64,000 bases of DNA from Bacillus sp. CH140a_4T (GCF_008923725.1 NZ_WBPF01000016.1:62001-126000); one strand, 5' to 3'. Positions 7,762 to 16,174 are shown, counted from the stretch's first letter. Notes: a model not told the origin generated them from the sequence alone. Made by a program: numbers and translations.

Positions 7762-9684
7762 ATGGATTTTTTAGAAGTATCAAAACGTAGTATAAAACGA
7801 AATATGAAAGATTATTTTCTATACTTTATTTCATTAGTAGGCAGCATTATTATTTATTTTACATTCGTATCGATTAAACGAAATGAAAGTGTAGTAGCTC
7901 TTTTAAAAGAGTCGGATAAAGTGGAAACGACATTTACGTTTGCACAAATATTGTTAATTATCTTTTTAACGATATTTATTTTTTATTGTAATAGCTTCTT
8001 TTTACGAAAGAAGAAAAAAGAAATTGCGCTATACAGTTTATTAGGTATCCGTAAAGAAGAAATTGCGAAGTTACTTTTTTATGAAACGTTATTAGTTGGT
8101 GCTGCGGCAAGTGTGTTAGGTATTCTTGCTGGTTTATTTATAGCGAATATGTGCGCAGGGCTTCTTGTGAAGTTAATGGGAAGTGCGTTTACTTTTACAT
8201 TTACGATTTCATTTTTATCTATAGTAGAAGTTCTTATAACGATAGGTGCAATTTTCTTTATTGCATCATGGAAAAGTAAAAAGTTAATTTATGAGCATCG
8301 TTTAGTTGAATTATTATATGGTGAAAATCAAAAAGAAGAGGCACCTACGTATTCAAGTAAGAAGGCAAAGCGAGCGATTGTTTTATTAATTACAGGTTAT
8401 ATCATTGCGCTACTTACACAAGTTTTTGGGTTTGGAGCCATTTTTATTACAGGTCTACTGATTTTTGGTTGTATAGTAAAAGGTACGTTTTTACTATTTG
8501 AGCAATATACAGTGAAAGCACTCCATAAAATAAAAGAAGATAAAACGAAATATTGGAATGGAACGAACATTTTATCGATTTCTTCATTGTTCTTCAGAAT
8601 AAAAGGAAACGTAAAGATGCTTGCGCTATTATCTTTATTAAGTGCGGTAACATTATGTACCATTGGAATTAGTTCTAGTATGTATTATGGCGCGCAGAAA
8701 ACGGCGGCATTAATGAATCCAGTTAGTTATGAATATGTAACAACTGGAAAGGAATTAGATAAGAAGGTTAGAGAAAAAATTCAAAAACATGAGTTAGCGA
8801 TTAAAAATGAAACGTCTGTAGCGATGCTCTCTATGCAAGGGAAGATAGATGGAGAACAAATATTAACTGGGTACTTAATAGGTAATGGCAATGTACAAAT
8901 GATAAAAGTGACAGATTATAATAAATCAGCTTCTAAGTTAGGTAACAAACAAGTTATTCTCGGTTCTGAAAAGGAAGTTGTTTTATTAGATCCGTATAAG
9001 TCGTATAACATAGAAAAGAATTCGCTTGAAGGAAATAATGTGTCCTTTGAAGGGATGAAGAGTGGTTTAACAATCGTTGATCACCGCGAAGAAACAGTTG
9101 TTAGTGTGAAACTTGCACCAGTGGGGCTTGTTGTTCGAGATTCGTTATTTAATAAGTTGCAGAAAGGAAAGGATGTTTCAACAGTTAGTGGATTTATCGT
9201 TGAAGGAAATGGTAATAGCGAACTAACGAAAGAGCTAGGGACAATCATTCCTAAAGAAGCGAAATTCCAATCATTTGAAGAGGCGAGTCAATCTGAATTG
9301 CAAGATGGTGCAGTGTTATTATTTGCTAGTGTATTTTTAGGGATTGTCTTTATTTTGGCAACGGGTTGTATTTTATACTTTAAACAAATAACAGAAGCGA
9401 TGGCAGAGCGACCAGCGTACGGAATGTTAAAGAAAATTGGACTAACGAAAAAGGAAGCAACAGAGTCTGTAAGAAAGCAAGTAGGGGCGATATTCATAGT
9501 ACCATTACTCCTTGCGATTTGTCATACATTCTTTGCATTTTTAAGTTTGATGGGCTTTACAGGTATGTTTGAATATAGTCTTCCTTTACTAGGCAGTATA
9601 GGCGTGTATATCATCATTTACTTTGGTTACTATATGTTAACGGTACGTTCGTACACAAATACTGTATGTAGCGATAGAAAATAA
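7762..9684 (+). CDS. BceB-like ABC transporter permease (FtsX family), orphan
   Basis: 640-aa permease of the peptide-antibiotic sensing/detoxification (BceAB) type. It has an N-terminal helix, an FtsX-like bundle (about residues 55-175, including KKKKEIALYSLLGIRKEEI), more helices around 205-300, and a large extracellular domain of about 200 residues (about 310-515). A second FtsX bundle closes the protein (RPAYGMLKKIGLTKKEA). The length matches BceB (about 646 aa). BceB genes are normally preceded by a BceA ATPase and near a two-component system; neither is here. It may use an ATPase from another locus. Start ATG; a GGTGAAGG sequence lies upstream. Confidence 0.85.
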   Translation: MDFLEVSKRSIKRNMKDYFLYFISLVGSIIIYFTFVSIKRNESVVALLKESDKVETTFTFAQILLIIFLTIFIFYCNSFFLRKKKKEIALYSLLGIRKEEIAKLLFYETLLVGAAASVLGILAGLFIANMCAGLLVKLMGSAFTFTFTISFLSIVEVLITIGAIFFIASWKSKKLIYEHRLVELLYGENQKEEAPTYSSKKAKRAIVLLITGYIIALLTQVFGFGAIFITGLLIFGCIVKGTFLLFEQYTVKALHKIKEDKTKYWNGTNILSISSLFFRIKGNVKMLALLSLLSAVTLCTIGISSSMYYGAQKTAALMNPVSYEYVTTGKELDKKVREKIQKHELAIKNETSVAMLSMQGKIDGEQILTGYLIGNGNVQMIKVTDYNKSASKLGNKQVILGSEKEVVLLDPYKSYNIEKNSLEGNNVSFEGMKSGLTIVDHREETVVSVKLAPVGLVVRDSLFNKLQKGKDVSTVSGFIVEGNGNSELTKELGTIIPKEAKFQSFEEASQSELQDGAVLLFASVFLGIVFILATGCILYFKQITEAMAERPAYGMLKKIGLTKKEATESVRKQVGAIFIVPLLLAICHTFFAFLSLMGFTGMFEYSLPLLGSIGVYIIIYFGYYMLTVRSYTNTVCSDRK

Positions 9685-9685
9685 A

Positions 9686-9725
9686 AAAAGGAGCAAGCAT
9701 GGATTTCATGCTTGCTTCTTTTTAT
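9686..9725. terminator. Bidirectional terminator between the BceB-like gene and brnQ
   Basis: GCAAGCATG and CATGCTTGC with a short loop, flanked by an A-run on the left and a T-run on the right, so it can end both convergent transcripts. It overlaps the brnQ stop codon. Confidence 0.85.
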
Positions 9726-11038
9726 TTTGTAGAAACTTCACCTTCAGCTTCTGCTTGCGGAATATAGTATCCGATTATGCCACCGATGATTGCTGGAATA
9801 ATCCAGCCGATTCCTAAGTTGTAAAAAGGAATGGTGTGTACGATGTTAGCGATAAAGTTTGGTATCATTTCCACATTATCAAGTGCATGAACACAGCTAA
9901 TAATGAATGCTGCAATCATTGCTCCGATGTAGACAGAAGGTTTACGTTTCGTATATTTATCAATAAATGATACGAAAATTAAAATGATTGTAATTGGATA
10001 CAAAATGATTAATACAGGTAATGTAATTTTTATTAGTAAGCTTAATCCTAAGTTTGAAATAACGAAGCTAAAGATACAAACGTATAGTACAAGCTTCTTA
10101 TATGAAACGTTTGTAAGTACTGTTGCGAAATAATTGGCGAATGCACTTACAACACCAATTGCTGTCGTTAAACAAGCAAAGATAATGGCGATGCTTAATA
10201 AAACATTACCGCTTGTCCCAAAGAATTGGTACATAACAGTAGCTAATAGTTGACCACCGTTTTCGAATTGTCCTATATTGCCGTTTGAAGCGCCAATATA
10301 ACCGAGTAAGAAATAAACAATTGTTAAGAATAGAGCTGCGATACTTCCGCAAATAATTGTATATTTTGCAATCGATTTCTTCTCTTGTATACCGTTTTGA
10401 CGAATTGCATTTACAACAATTGTTGATAATACGAGTGCTCCAATTGCATCTAACGTTAAAAATCCTTCAAGAAATCCTTTGAAAAATGGAATTTCTTTAT
10501 AGTCACCAACAGGTTCTGCAAACGTTCCTGGTGAAAGAATCGCTTTTGTTGCCATAATTGCAATAATTCCAAGTAAAATTGGCGTTAATATTTTTCCGAT
10601 ATGATCCACTAATTTTGATGGATTTAATGATAAGAAGTAGACGACTGCAAAGAAAATTGCACTAAAGACTAACATAGAGTACCATTGGTCCGGGAAAAGT
10701 GGTGCAATCCCAATTTCATAAGATACAGATCCAGTTCGTGGAATAACAAATAGTGGGCCGATTGAAAGATAAATAATGATAGCGAATATTGCTGCGAATT
10801 TTGGATGAACACGGCTTGCTAACGTATTAAAACTACCACCGGCAAGGGCAACAGCGACGATAGCAAGTAAAGATAAACCGACGTCTGTAATAATAAATCC
10901 TGTAATGGAAATCCACATATTTTCTCCGGAAGAAAGACCGAGAAGGGGCGGGAAAATCATATTACCAGCACCGAAGAAAACCGCGAATAGTAATAAACTA
11001 ATCGAAAGTATTTGCGCTGGTTTTAAAGTTGTACGCAT
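9722..11038 (-). CDS. brnQ: Branched-chain amino acid:cation symporter BrnQ
   Basis: Twelve-helix LIVCS-family transporter of 438 aa that imports leucine, isoleucine and valine with Na+ or H+. The N-terminus has the family motif FFGAGNMIFPPLLGLSSGENMW, and the length is as expected. The start ATG follows AGGAGG on the minus strand. It is monocistronic and convergent with the BceB-like gene. The upstream region (11039-11220) is AT-rich, and I could not recognise a T-box or a CodY box with confidence. B. cereus genomes hold several brnQ paralogues, so the number cannot be assigned. Confidence 0.92.
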   Translation of the reverse strand: MRTTLKPAQILSISLLLFAVFFGAGNMIFPPLLGLSSGENMWISITGFIITDVGLSLLAIVAVALAGGSFNTLASRVHPKFAAIFAIIIYLSIGPLFVIPRTGSVSYEIGIAPLFPDQWYSMLVFSAIFFAVVYFLSLNPSKLVDHIGKILTPILLGIIAIMATKAILSPGTFAEPVGDYKEIPFFKGFLEGFLTLDAIGALVLSTIVVNAIRQNGIQEKKSIAKYTIICGSIAALFLTIVYFLLGYIGASNGNIGQFENGGQLLATVMYQFFGTSGNVLLSIAIIFACLTTAIGVVSAFANYFATVLTNVSYKKLVLYVCIFSFVISNLGLSLLIKITLPVLIILYPITIILIFVSFIDKYTKRKPSVYIGAMIAAFIISCVHALDNVEMIPNFIANIVHTIPFYNLGIGWIIPAIIGGIIGYYIPQAEAEGEVSTK

Positions 11039-11224
11039 ATAAAGAAAATCCTCCTAATGAGTGTTTTTGTCGAAAATTCAAATAATTTGTCGAGTAACTG
11101 TTACTATTTTAAAGGTCTGATGACTAGAAAGCAATAGGGAATTTTGAAAATATTAAAAAATAATGCATTAAATCGAATAAATATACTATTTATATCTTTA
11201 ATAGGAAGGATTTAACTTTTAACG

Positions 11225-11254
11225 TAAAAAAACACATATCGCTAGGATACGTGT
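11225..11254 (-). terminator. Terminator of the cotJ operon
   Basis: On the minus strand ACACGTATC and GATATGTGT form a 9-bp stem with a short loop, followed by a run of T. It lies directly after the cotJC stop codon. Confidence 0.8.
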
Positions 11255-11255
11255 A

Positions 11256-11825
11256 TTAAAAATAAATTTTTCGATCGCGTTCTTCTTTTAAAATTTCTAC
11301 AGCTTCTCGGAAACGTTGTGAATGGACAATTTCTCGTTCACGTAAAAATCGTAAGCTGTCATTTATGTCAGGATCGTCAGATAAATCAATGAGCCATTGA
11401 TAAGTTGCTCTTGCTTTCTCTTCAGCAGCAATATCTTCATATAAATCTGCGATAGGGTCTCCTTTTGCTTGAATATAAGTAGCAGTAAAAGGAACGCCAC
11501 CAGCATTATGATAAAACAAAGCACTATCATGATTAGCGTACTGTGTGTCTAATCCAGCAGCTTTCATTTGCTCTGGTGTTGCATCTTTTGTTAATTTATA
11601 AATCATTGTCGCAATCATTTCTAGATGCGCGAATTCTTCGGTGCCAATGTCGGTTAGTAAGCCAACGACTTTGTCAGGAATTGTATAGCGTTGATTTAAG
11701 TAGCGAAGAGCAGCAGCAAGTTCGCCGTCCGCACCGCCATACTGTTCAACTAATAATTTGGCGAGTGCCGGATTACAAGTACTCACTTTAACTGGATATT
11801 GTAATTTCTTTTCATAAATCCACAT
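11256..11825 (-). CDS. cotJC: Spore coat protein CotJC (manganese-catalase-like)
   Basis: 189-aa spore coat component related to dimanganese catalases. The fold is a four-helix ferritin-like bundle, and the metal-binding pattern is visible as E37, E67/H70 (GTEEFAHLEM) and E131/E134 plus H168 (REREIVHSQRF). In B. subtilis CotJC is deposited in the inner coat with CotJA. It is the last gene of cotJABC, 12 bases after cotJB, with GGAGAG before the ATG. Expressed in the mother cell. Confidence 0.95.
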   Translation of the reverse strand: MWIYEKKLQYPVKVSTCNPALAKLLVEQYGGADGELAAALRYLNQRYTIPDKVVGLLTDIGTEEFAHLEMIATMIYKLTKDATPEQMKAAGLDTQYANHDSALFYHNAGGVPFTATYIQAKGDPIADLYEDIAAEEKARATYQWLIDLSDDPDINDSLRFLREREIVHSQRFREAVEILKEERDRKIYF

Positions 11826-11837
11826 AGTTTCTCTCCT

Positions 11838-12113
11838 TTATATTTGCCATGGCCAAGGTCCTTTGCTCCATTCCCATGGAGCGTTAGAATAACTATTTCC
11901 AAACTGCTGAAGCGGCCCGTATTTTTCTTCGATTTTTTGTTGTAATACTCTTCGTTTATAAGAAAAATCATTGAATTGATTTATAGCGGCAGTATCGTCG
12001 GGGTGCGTATCTAAATAGAGGGTAAGTTCGACTAATACAAAGTCTAGTTCTTGTAGTTCTTCAATCCATTTGTAATATTCATCAGGCAATGTTTGTGTCA
12101 CGTTTTTATTCAC
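11838..12113 (-). CDS. cotJB: Spore coat assembly protein CotJB
   Basis: 91-aa small acidic protein of the CotJB family, including YKWIEELQELDFVLVELTLY and the aromatic C-terminal end PWEWSKGPWPW. GTG start overlapping the cotJA stop (GTGA), so translation is coupled. CotJB is needed together with CotJC for incorporation into the B. subtilis coat; no catalytic role is known. Confidence 0.93.
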   Translation of the reverse strand: MNKNVTQTLPDEYYKWIEELQELDFVLVELTLYLDTHPDDTAAINQFNDFSYKRRVLQQKIEEKYGPLQQFGNSYSNAPWEWSKGPWPWQI

Positions 12114-12325
12114 CGTCCTTTTTTGTAAGGATTTTCATAAAAATCATAAAAAGCAGGCCATAGGGTTCCTTTTCTTAAAGCTTCTTTTGGTGGGAATTGT
12201 GGTAAGTTAGGTGGTTGAAAGCCCATAAATAAGTGTGGGGGAGTTGAGTAATATTTCTTTCCAATTGGAGGGCAAGGGTCGTTTGGGCCATGAAAAGGTA
12301 TGTAAGATCTCATAAATTTATCCAT
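12110..12325 (-). CDS. cotJA: Spore coat-associated protein CotJA
   Basis: 71-aa Pro/Phe/Tyr-rich coat protein (PFHGPNDPCPPIGKKYY, PPHLFMGFQPPNLPQFPP). The ATG at 12325 is chosen because AAAGGAGG lies 8 nt upstream; an in-frame ATG at 12361 would extend it by 12 residues into the promoter leader and lacks a good site. First gene of the three-gene coat operon. Confidence 0.93.
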   Translation of the reverse strand: MDKFMRSYIPFHGPNDPCPPIGKKYYSTPPHLFMGFQPPNLPQFPPKEALRKGTLWPAFYDFYENPYKKGR

Positions 12326-12366
12326 GTTACACGCCTCCTTTATAAATGAAATATTCATCACTACGT

Positions 12367-12397
12367 ATTGTATTCGTACATAATTGTAAATTATGAC
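12367..12397 (-). promoter_or_regulatory. Candidate sigma-E promoter of cotJABC
   Basis: Minus strand GTCATAAT (ending near 12390) and ATACAAT (12367-12373) resemble the sigma-E -35 (KMATATT) and -10 (CATACAAT) boxes at a normal distance. They lie about 40 nt before the cotJA start. The B. subtilis cotJ operon is known to depend on sigma-E, which supports the reading. Confidence 0.6.
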
Positions 12398-12433
12398 TCA
12401 TATAGAAAACTAAAAGGGGCAGGGGGAGTGTGG

Positions 12434-12796
12434 ATGGAAAGCGTTACAACATGTATTGTATTAGAATCTAAAAACTTAAAGGAAACATTATATTTTTATG
12501 AAGGAATTCTAGGGTTTAAACCGAGCAAGGAGAGGCCACAGATACGTGTAACAGGTGTGTGGTATGATATCGATTCAACGAGAATTTGTTTTGTTGTAAA
12601 TCGCCTTTTAGGTGGGCCAGAGAAGGATGTTAAAGATTCATACGAGGTTTTAACATTTACGATTTCTAACATAGAGAAGTTGAAAAAGAAGCTAGCATTT
12701 TATGAAATTTTATATACAGAAAATGAATGTGCAAAGAGTATTGTAGTAAAAGACCCAGATGGATATAAACTTGAAGTGATAGAAAAGGATGAATAG
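12434..12796 (+). CDS. VOC-family (glyoxalase/bleomycin-resistance-like) protein
   Basis: 120-aa single-module vicinal-oxygen-chelate protein. The beta-alpha-beta-beta-beta pattern is visible, with the metal-site region TTCIVLESKNLKETLYFYEGILGF near the N-terminus and VVKDPDGYKLEVIEKDE near the C-terminus. The substrate is unknown; these proteins include dioxygenases, glyoxalases and resistance proteins. The start at 12434 (or GTG 12428) follows AGGGGCAGGGGGA. An in-frame ATG at 12368 lies in the divergent cotJ promoter and is unlikely. The stop is 14 bases before the next gene, so the two are probably cotranscribed. Confidence 0.8.
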   Translation: MESVTTCIVLESKNLKETLYFYEGILGFKPSKERPQIRVTGVWYDIDSTRICFVVNRLLGGPEKDVKDSYEVLTFTISNIEKLKKKLAFYEILYTENECAKSIVVKDPDGYKLEVIEKDE

Positions 12797-12809
12797 ATGG
12801 AGGGGTTTG

Positions 12810-13589
12810 GTGGAGAGAAATTATGAAGAAAGTGCGTTGTTTGAGCATCAATTTTGGCTAAAGGTGCTGAGTGATCATGCCCAGTTTTTACTTGATGCGT
12901 TAGCTCCGAAGGAAAAAGAGGATATAAAAAAAGCTACTTACTTTGTTGAAACATTTACGAATCTGTTAAATAAAGTTCAGAATGTGAATCTGATGGCATT
13001 TTCAAAAGAGGCAGAACAAGCTGCTAAGGAGATTCGGACGTTTAAATTAAATATTATACAGAAGCAGTTAGAAGGGAAAATTACCATTCATTTTACACCA
13101 ACTTTTATTAATCATATGGTAAATGAAGTAGAGGAGTATATAACGGTGTTAGAATTTTTAAAGAAGGGGGAAGTTCCACCAGTTTTTCATGAATTACATT
13201 ATCATCTCGTGTGGTTAACCGATGCAGCTGGTCATGCAGGCTCTATTTCTAGTGGGTTAGATCTTGTTGAAAAAAGGCTGAAAGAGAAGAGTGAGGAATT
13301 TACGAAGCACTTTGAACAATTTTATTTGAAGGCAGTTGAAATGACTGGGTATTTACGAACAGAGCTACATCATTTTCCTGCATTAAAGAAGTTTACAAAA
13401 GATGTTTCGCTTGAACTAAAATTATTTTCACATTTTTTACATGAAGTTGAAGAATTGGAATTATCAAATGAAATATTAAGTTCACTATCAGCGAGAATGG
13501 CAGATCATATGGCAAGAGAGGAATGTTATTACGTATTAAAGTTGGCACAATCGTCTGGAATTGAAATGCCGAAATGTAATCCGCTTTAA
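12810..13589 (+). CDS. DUF2935 domain protein
   Basis: 259-aa protein with two copies of a helical, histidine-rich module (ALFEHQFWLKVLSDHAQFLLDAL near the N-terminus, and a second copy around residue 130 on). The repeated E-x2-F/W-x3-L-x2-H pattern suggests a metal-binding four-helix bundle, as in the DUF2935 family; the role is unknown. The GTG at 12810 is chosen because GGAGGGG lies 5 nt upstream; an ATG at 12789 that overlaps the previous gene lacks this. Ends in a bidirectional terminator shared with ku. Confidence 0.75.
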   Translation: MERNYEESALFEHQFWLKVLSDHAQFLLDALAPKEKEDIKKATYFVETFTNLLNKVQNVNLMAFSKEAEQAAKEIRTFKLNIIQKQLEGKITIHFTPTFINHMVNEVEEYITVLEFLKKGEVPPVFHELHYHLVWLTDAAGHAGSISSGLDLVEKRLKEKSEEFTKHFEQFYLKAVEMTGYLRTELHHFPALKKFTKDVSLELKLFSHFLHEVEELELSNEILSSLSARMADHMAREECYYVLKLAQSSGIEMPKCNPL

Positions 13590-13626
13590 AGAACAAGAGG
13601 CCAATTTCATTTGGCCTCTTGTTCTT
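13590..13626. terminator. Bidirectional terminator between the DUF2935 gene and ku
   Basis: A 16- to 17-bp inverted repeat (AAGAACAAGAGGCCAA and complement) with a 5-nt loop. It overlaps the last codons of the ku frame, so it serves both convergent genes. Confidence 0.85.
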
Positions 13627-14410
13627 TGTTATTTCCTTTTTTTATTTTTGCTTGCTCAATACTTGCCTGTAATGTCTCCATAATATTGATGATGTTTGGG
13701 GCTGGAGAGATTGTTTCGGTTTTTTCCTGTTGTTCAATTTTATTTTCGATTAATTCGGTAAGAGCTTCTTTATACTCATCTGTATACATTTCTTGTTCAA
13801 AAGGATTTGTAAGGTGGTGGATTAGATTGATTGCTGCGGTGAGTTCTTGTTTTTGGATAGGATAAATTTCGTTACTTGGTAAGTTAGGTGTTTTTGTTAT
13901 ATCGCGAATTTCATTAGGATAGTGGATGGTTTGTAACATCAGTCCATCTTCAAAGTTACGGATAATAGCTAAATGTTGTTTTTTTCTAATAGAGATATGA
14001 ATAAGCCCAAGTTTATTTGTACGGTCAAGAGCTTCTTTTAATAATAAATATGATTTTTCATGTCCTGGGGTAGGGCCTATAAAATAAGAGCGGTCATAAA
14101 GAACAGACTCGATTTCGTTATTTTGGACAAAAGATATAATCCGAATGGATCGTGGTTCGTGATTTTTTTGCAACGCAGCTAATTCTTCTTCATCAATAAT
14201 GATATATTTATGAGGTGCATATTCATAGGCTTTTACAATATCTTTATCATCAATTTCTTCATTCGTACAATCAGGGGCAAATTTTTTATATTTAATAGGT
14301 GTTAAGCATTCTTTATGGAGACTTAAAAACTTTATATCGTTTTCTTCTACGGCGCTATATAGTTTGATTCCTATATTTAATAATCCGAGTGAAAGAGCAC
14401 CTTTCCATAC
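13607..14410 (-). pseudogene. ku: Ku-type non-homologous end-joining protein, start codon lost
   Basis: Bacterial Ku binds DNA ends and recruits LigD for end joining, important for spores. The frame from 14410 to 13607 (267 codons) gives a nearly complete Ku (VWKGALSLGLLNIGIKLYSA, EYAPHKYIIIDEEELAAL, YFIGPTPGHEKSYLLLKEAL, HLAIIRNFEDGLML). Ku proteins normally begin MHT-x-WKG. Here the codons before VWKG read GAA TAA, a stop, and no ATG/GTG/TTG occurs in frame until TTG at 14173, which would remove the first 79 residues. The break coincides exactly with a perfect 23-bp inverted repeat (14406-14458). A non-standard start cannot be excluded. No ligD is adjacent. Confidence 0.75.
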
Positions 14411-14458
14411 TTATTCTTTTAAATGAAATTTCTCCTTTCATTTAAAAGAATAAGTATG
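14406..14458. repeat. Perfect 23-bp inverted repeat at the ku start
   Basis: Arms 14406-14428 and 14436-14458 are exact reverse complements around a 7-nt spacer (TTTCTCC, which reads GGAGAAA on the ku strand and probably was its ribosome binding site). There is no following T-run, so it does not look like a normal terminator. Its inner-most end replaces the expected ku start codons. Confidence 0.9.
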
Positions 14459-14593
14459 TATATTATGAGATAGTAAGAAATTTCCTATACGTTTTTTGTT
14501 TTTTAGTGAAGAGTAAGCGGAAGAGCTTTGGATATAAAATATATTGACAAGCCCTTCGAAATATTTTAATGTGATTGTATAAAATTGTGTATA

Positions 14594-14750
14594 TAAAGGG
14601 GAGTAACTTATTACAGTAAAGTCGTCATTACAGGGAGAAACCCTCGGCTTTATTGGCAACGTTTCGTTGTTAGTGAGACCTTTACCAGCAATGGTAAAGG
14701 CCCCTTATTGTCTTTTTGAGGACCCTTACCATATTTGGTAGGGTCCTTTT
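14594..14750 (+). promoter_or_regulatory. yybP-ykoY (Mn2+-sensing) riboswitch with terminator platform
   Basis: The aptamer spans about 14594-14708. AAGGGG (14596-14601) pairs with CCCCTT (14701-14706) as P1. The conserved internal blocks GGGGAGTAAC, TTGGCAAC and GTGAGACCTTTACC are present. It is followed by an intrinsic terminator (14719-14750, AGGACCC..ACC with GGTAGGGTCCT and a T-run). GGTAAAGG in the aptamer's 3' part can pair with CCTTACC of the terminator, giving an antiterminator. Members of this class bind Mn2+ and mostly switch genes on. It precedes DUF1232 and dedA. Confidence 0.92.
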
Positions 14751-14776
14751 CGTATACAAAGAGAGGAGAAATAAAA

Positions 14777-15058
14777 ATGAAAAAACTTATTAGTAGATTA
14801 AGAGTTGTATTTCATGTTCGCCGTTTCGTTCCATTCCTATTTGACTTTTTTACTTCAAAAGAGGTTTCAATAAAGAAGAAAATTTTATCTGTTGCTTTTT
14901 TAGTTGGGTATGTAGCGATGCCGCTTGATTTCATTCCAGACTTCTTGCCGTTTATCGGTATTTTAGATGATATTGGAATTGTGTTATTTATTTTGAACCG
15001 AATTGTAAAGATGGCGCCAGTGCAATTACAAGAAAAGCATAATGTAAACGTAGGATAG
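14777..15058 (+). CDS. DUF1232 (YkvA-like) membrane protein
   Basis: 93-aa protein with two hydrophobic segments and the DUF1232 core SVAFLVGYVAMPLDFIPDF-x-PFIGILDDIGI, where the DxxPDxxPxxGxxDD pattern defines the family. The function is unknown. The ATG at 14777 follows GAGAGGAG; an upstream in-frame start at 14735 lies inside the riboswitch terminator. It is first in an operon with dedA, 11 bases apart, under the Mn2+ riboswitch. A 93-residue DUF1232 protein next to dedA is the reported left flank of the Ena appendage cluster. Confidence 0.88.
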   Translation: MKKLISRLRVVFHVRRFVPFLFDFFTSKEVSIKKKILSVAFLVGYVAMPLDFIPDFLPFIGILDDIGIVLFILNRIVKMAPVQLQEKHNVNVG

Positions 15059-15069
15059 GAGTTAAAAAT

Positions 15070-15675
15070 ATGGAGCAAATGATTTTAGATATAATCGAGT
15101 TTTTAAAGCAGTTTTCTTATTTTGGAGTTGTACTAGCATTAACGTTTGAATTTATTCCAGCAGAAGTTGTTTTGCCCATGGTTGGATATTGGGTATACGA
15201 GGGTGATATGAATTTTTGGTTAGCTGTATTAGCTGGGACACTTGGCGGAACGACAGGACCATTAACGTTATACGCACTCGGTTATTACGGTGGCCGTCCT
15301 CTATTAATAAAGTACGGGAAATACTTCTTTATTAAAGAAGAACAAATTCAAAAAGCAGATGATTTCTTTGAGAAATATGGACCAGTTGTAGCGTTTGTTG
15401 GACGCTTTGTGCCAGGAGTTCGAACGCTTATTTCTGTTCCATGTGGTATGGCAAAAATGAACATATGGAAATTTAGTATATATACATTTGTAGCAATGTT
15501 CCCGTTAACGACTTTATATGTCTATTTTGGAATGAAATTAGGTCCGCATTGGGAAAAGGCTGCGGATGTTGTTGGACAATATATGCTACCGATATTACTA
15601 GTCATAGTTATTGTTGTAGGTGGTATTTTAATCTATAAATTTATGAAAAAAAGAAACAGAACGGAATCTATCTAG
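15070..15675 (+). CDS. DedA-family membrane protein
   Basis: 201-aa polytopic DedA (SNARE-associated) protein. The hallmarks are the first re-entrant region with glutamate (LTFEFIPAEVVLPMVGYWV), then TLGGTTGPLTLYALGYYGG and the FVGRFVPGVRTLISVPCGMAKM motif with conserved Arg. DedA proteins are linked to lipid flipping (undecaprenyl phosphate, phosphatidylethanolamine) and membrane homeostasis. It is cotranscribed with DUF1232 behind the Mn2+ riboswitch. About 110 bases separate it from ena A, with no clear terminator between. Confidence 0.9.
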   Translation: MEQMILDIIEFLKQFSYFGVVLALTFEFIPAEVVLPMVGYWVYEGDMNFWLAVLAGTLGGTTGPLTLYALGYYGGRPLLIKYGKYFFIKEEQIQKADDFFEKYGPVVAFVGRFVPGVRTLISVPCGMAKMNIWKFSIYTFVAMFPLTTLYVYFGMKLGPHWEKAADVVGQYMLPILLVIVIVVGGILIYKFMKKRNRTESI

Positions 15676-15785
15676 ACATTAGTGCAGGAGTCGTCTTATT
15701 TTTTGAAAATAGATGAATAGTACAGGCAAAAGACTCTGAAGGACATACACATATAGGGAATATAAAAGAGAGAGGGGAAACAACT

Positions 15786-16154
15786 ATGTCTTGTGAGTGC
15801 TCAGGGTCAGCATTAACTTGTTGTCCAGATAAAAATTATGTACAAGATAAAGTGTGTAGTCCGTGGTCTGCTACTGTAGTTGCAACAGCAATTGATAATG
15901 TTCTTTATACAAATAATATTAACCAAAACGTAGTTGGTACTGGTTTTGTTAAATATGATGTTGGTCCAGGTCCAATTACTGTAGAAGCGCTTGATTCTGC
16001 TGGGGCTGCAATTGATACACAAACATTAAACCCAGGAACGAGTATTGCTTTTACGTATCGCCGATTTGATAGTATACAAGTTGTGTTACCTGCAACACCT
16101 GCTGGAACGTATCAGGGAGAATTTTGTATTACAACACGTTATCCACTTTCATAG
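15786..16154 (+). CDS. ena1A: S-type endospore appendage subunit, Ena1A/Ena2A (DUF3992)
   Basis: 122-aa subunit of the S-type Ena fibres that decorate B. cereus group spores. A short flexible N-terminal connector with a CC pair (SALTCC) precedes a jellyroll-type beta domain (VQDKVCSPWSATVVAT, VVGTGFVKYDVGPGPITVEA, GTYQGEFCITTRYPLS). In Ena fibres the N-terminal cysteines form disulfides to subunits further along the helix, giving extreme stability. RBS GAGAGGGG. It is followed 20 bases later by ena B and lies beside dedA and DUF1232, as published for the ena locus. Ena1 and Ena2 clusters share gene order, and I cannot settle which allele this is from memory. Confidence 0.88.
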   Translation: MSCECSGSALTCCPDKNYVQDKVCSPWSATVVATAIDNVLYTNNINQNVVGTGFVKYDVGPGPITVEALDSAGAAIDTQTLNPGTSIAFTYRRFDSIQVVLPATPAGTYQGEFCITTRYPLS

Positions 16155-16174
16155 CAGAATAGGAGAGGATCAAA

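Noticed and set aside
10900-11255. T-box or CodY box upstream of brnQ
   Set aside because: No T-box sequence (AGGGTGGNACCGCG) and no convincing AATTTTCWGAAAATT match was found by eye.
13393-13596. 67-aa minus-strand frame inside the DUF2935 gene
   Set aside because: Shadow frame over a supported gene and its terminator.
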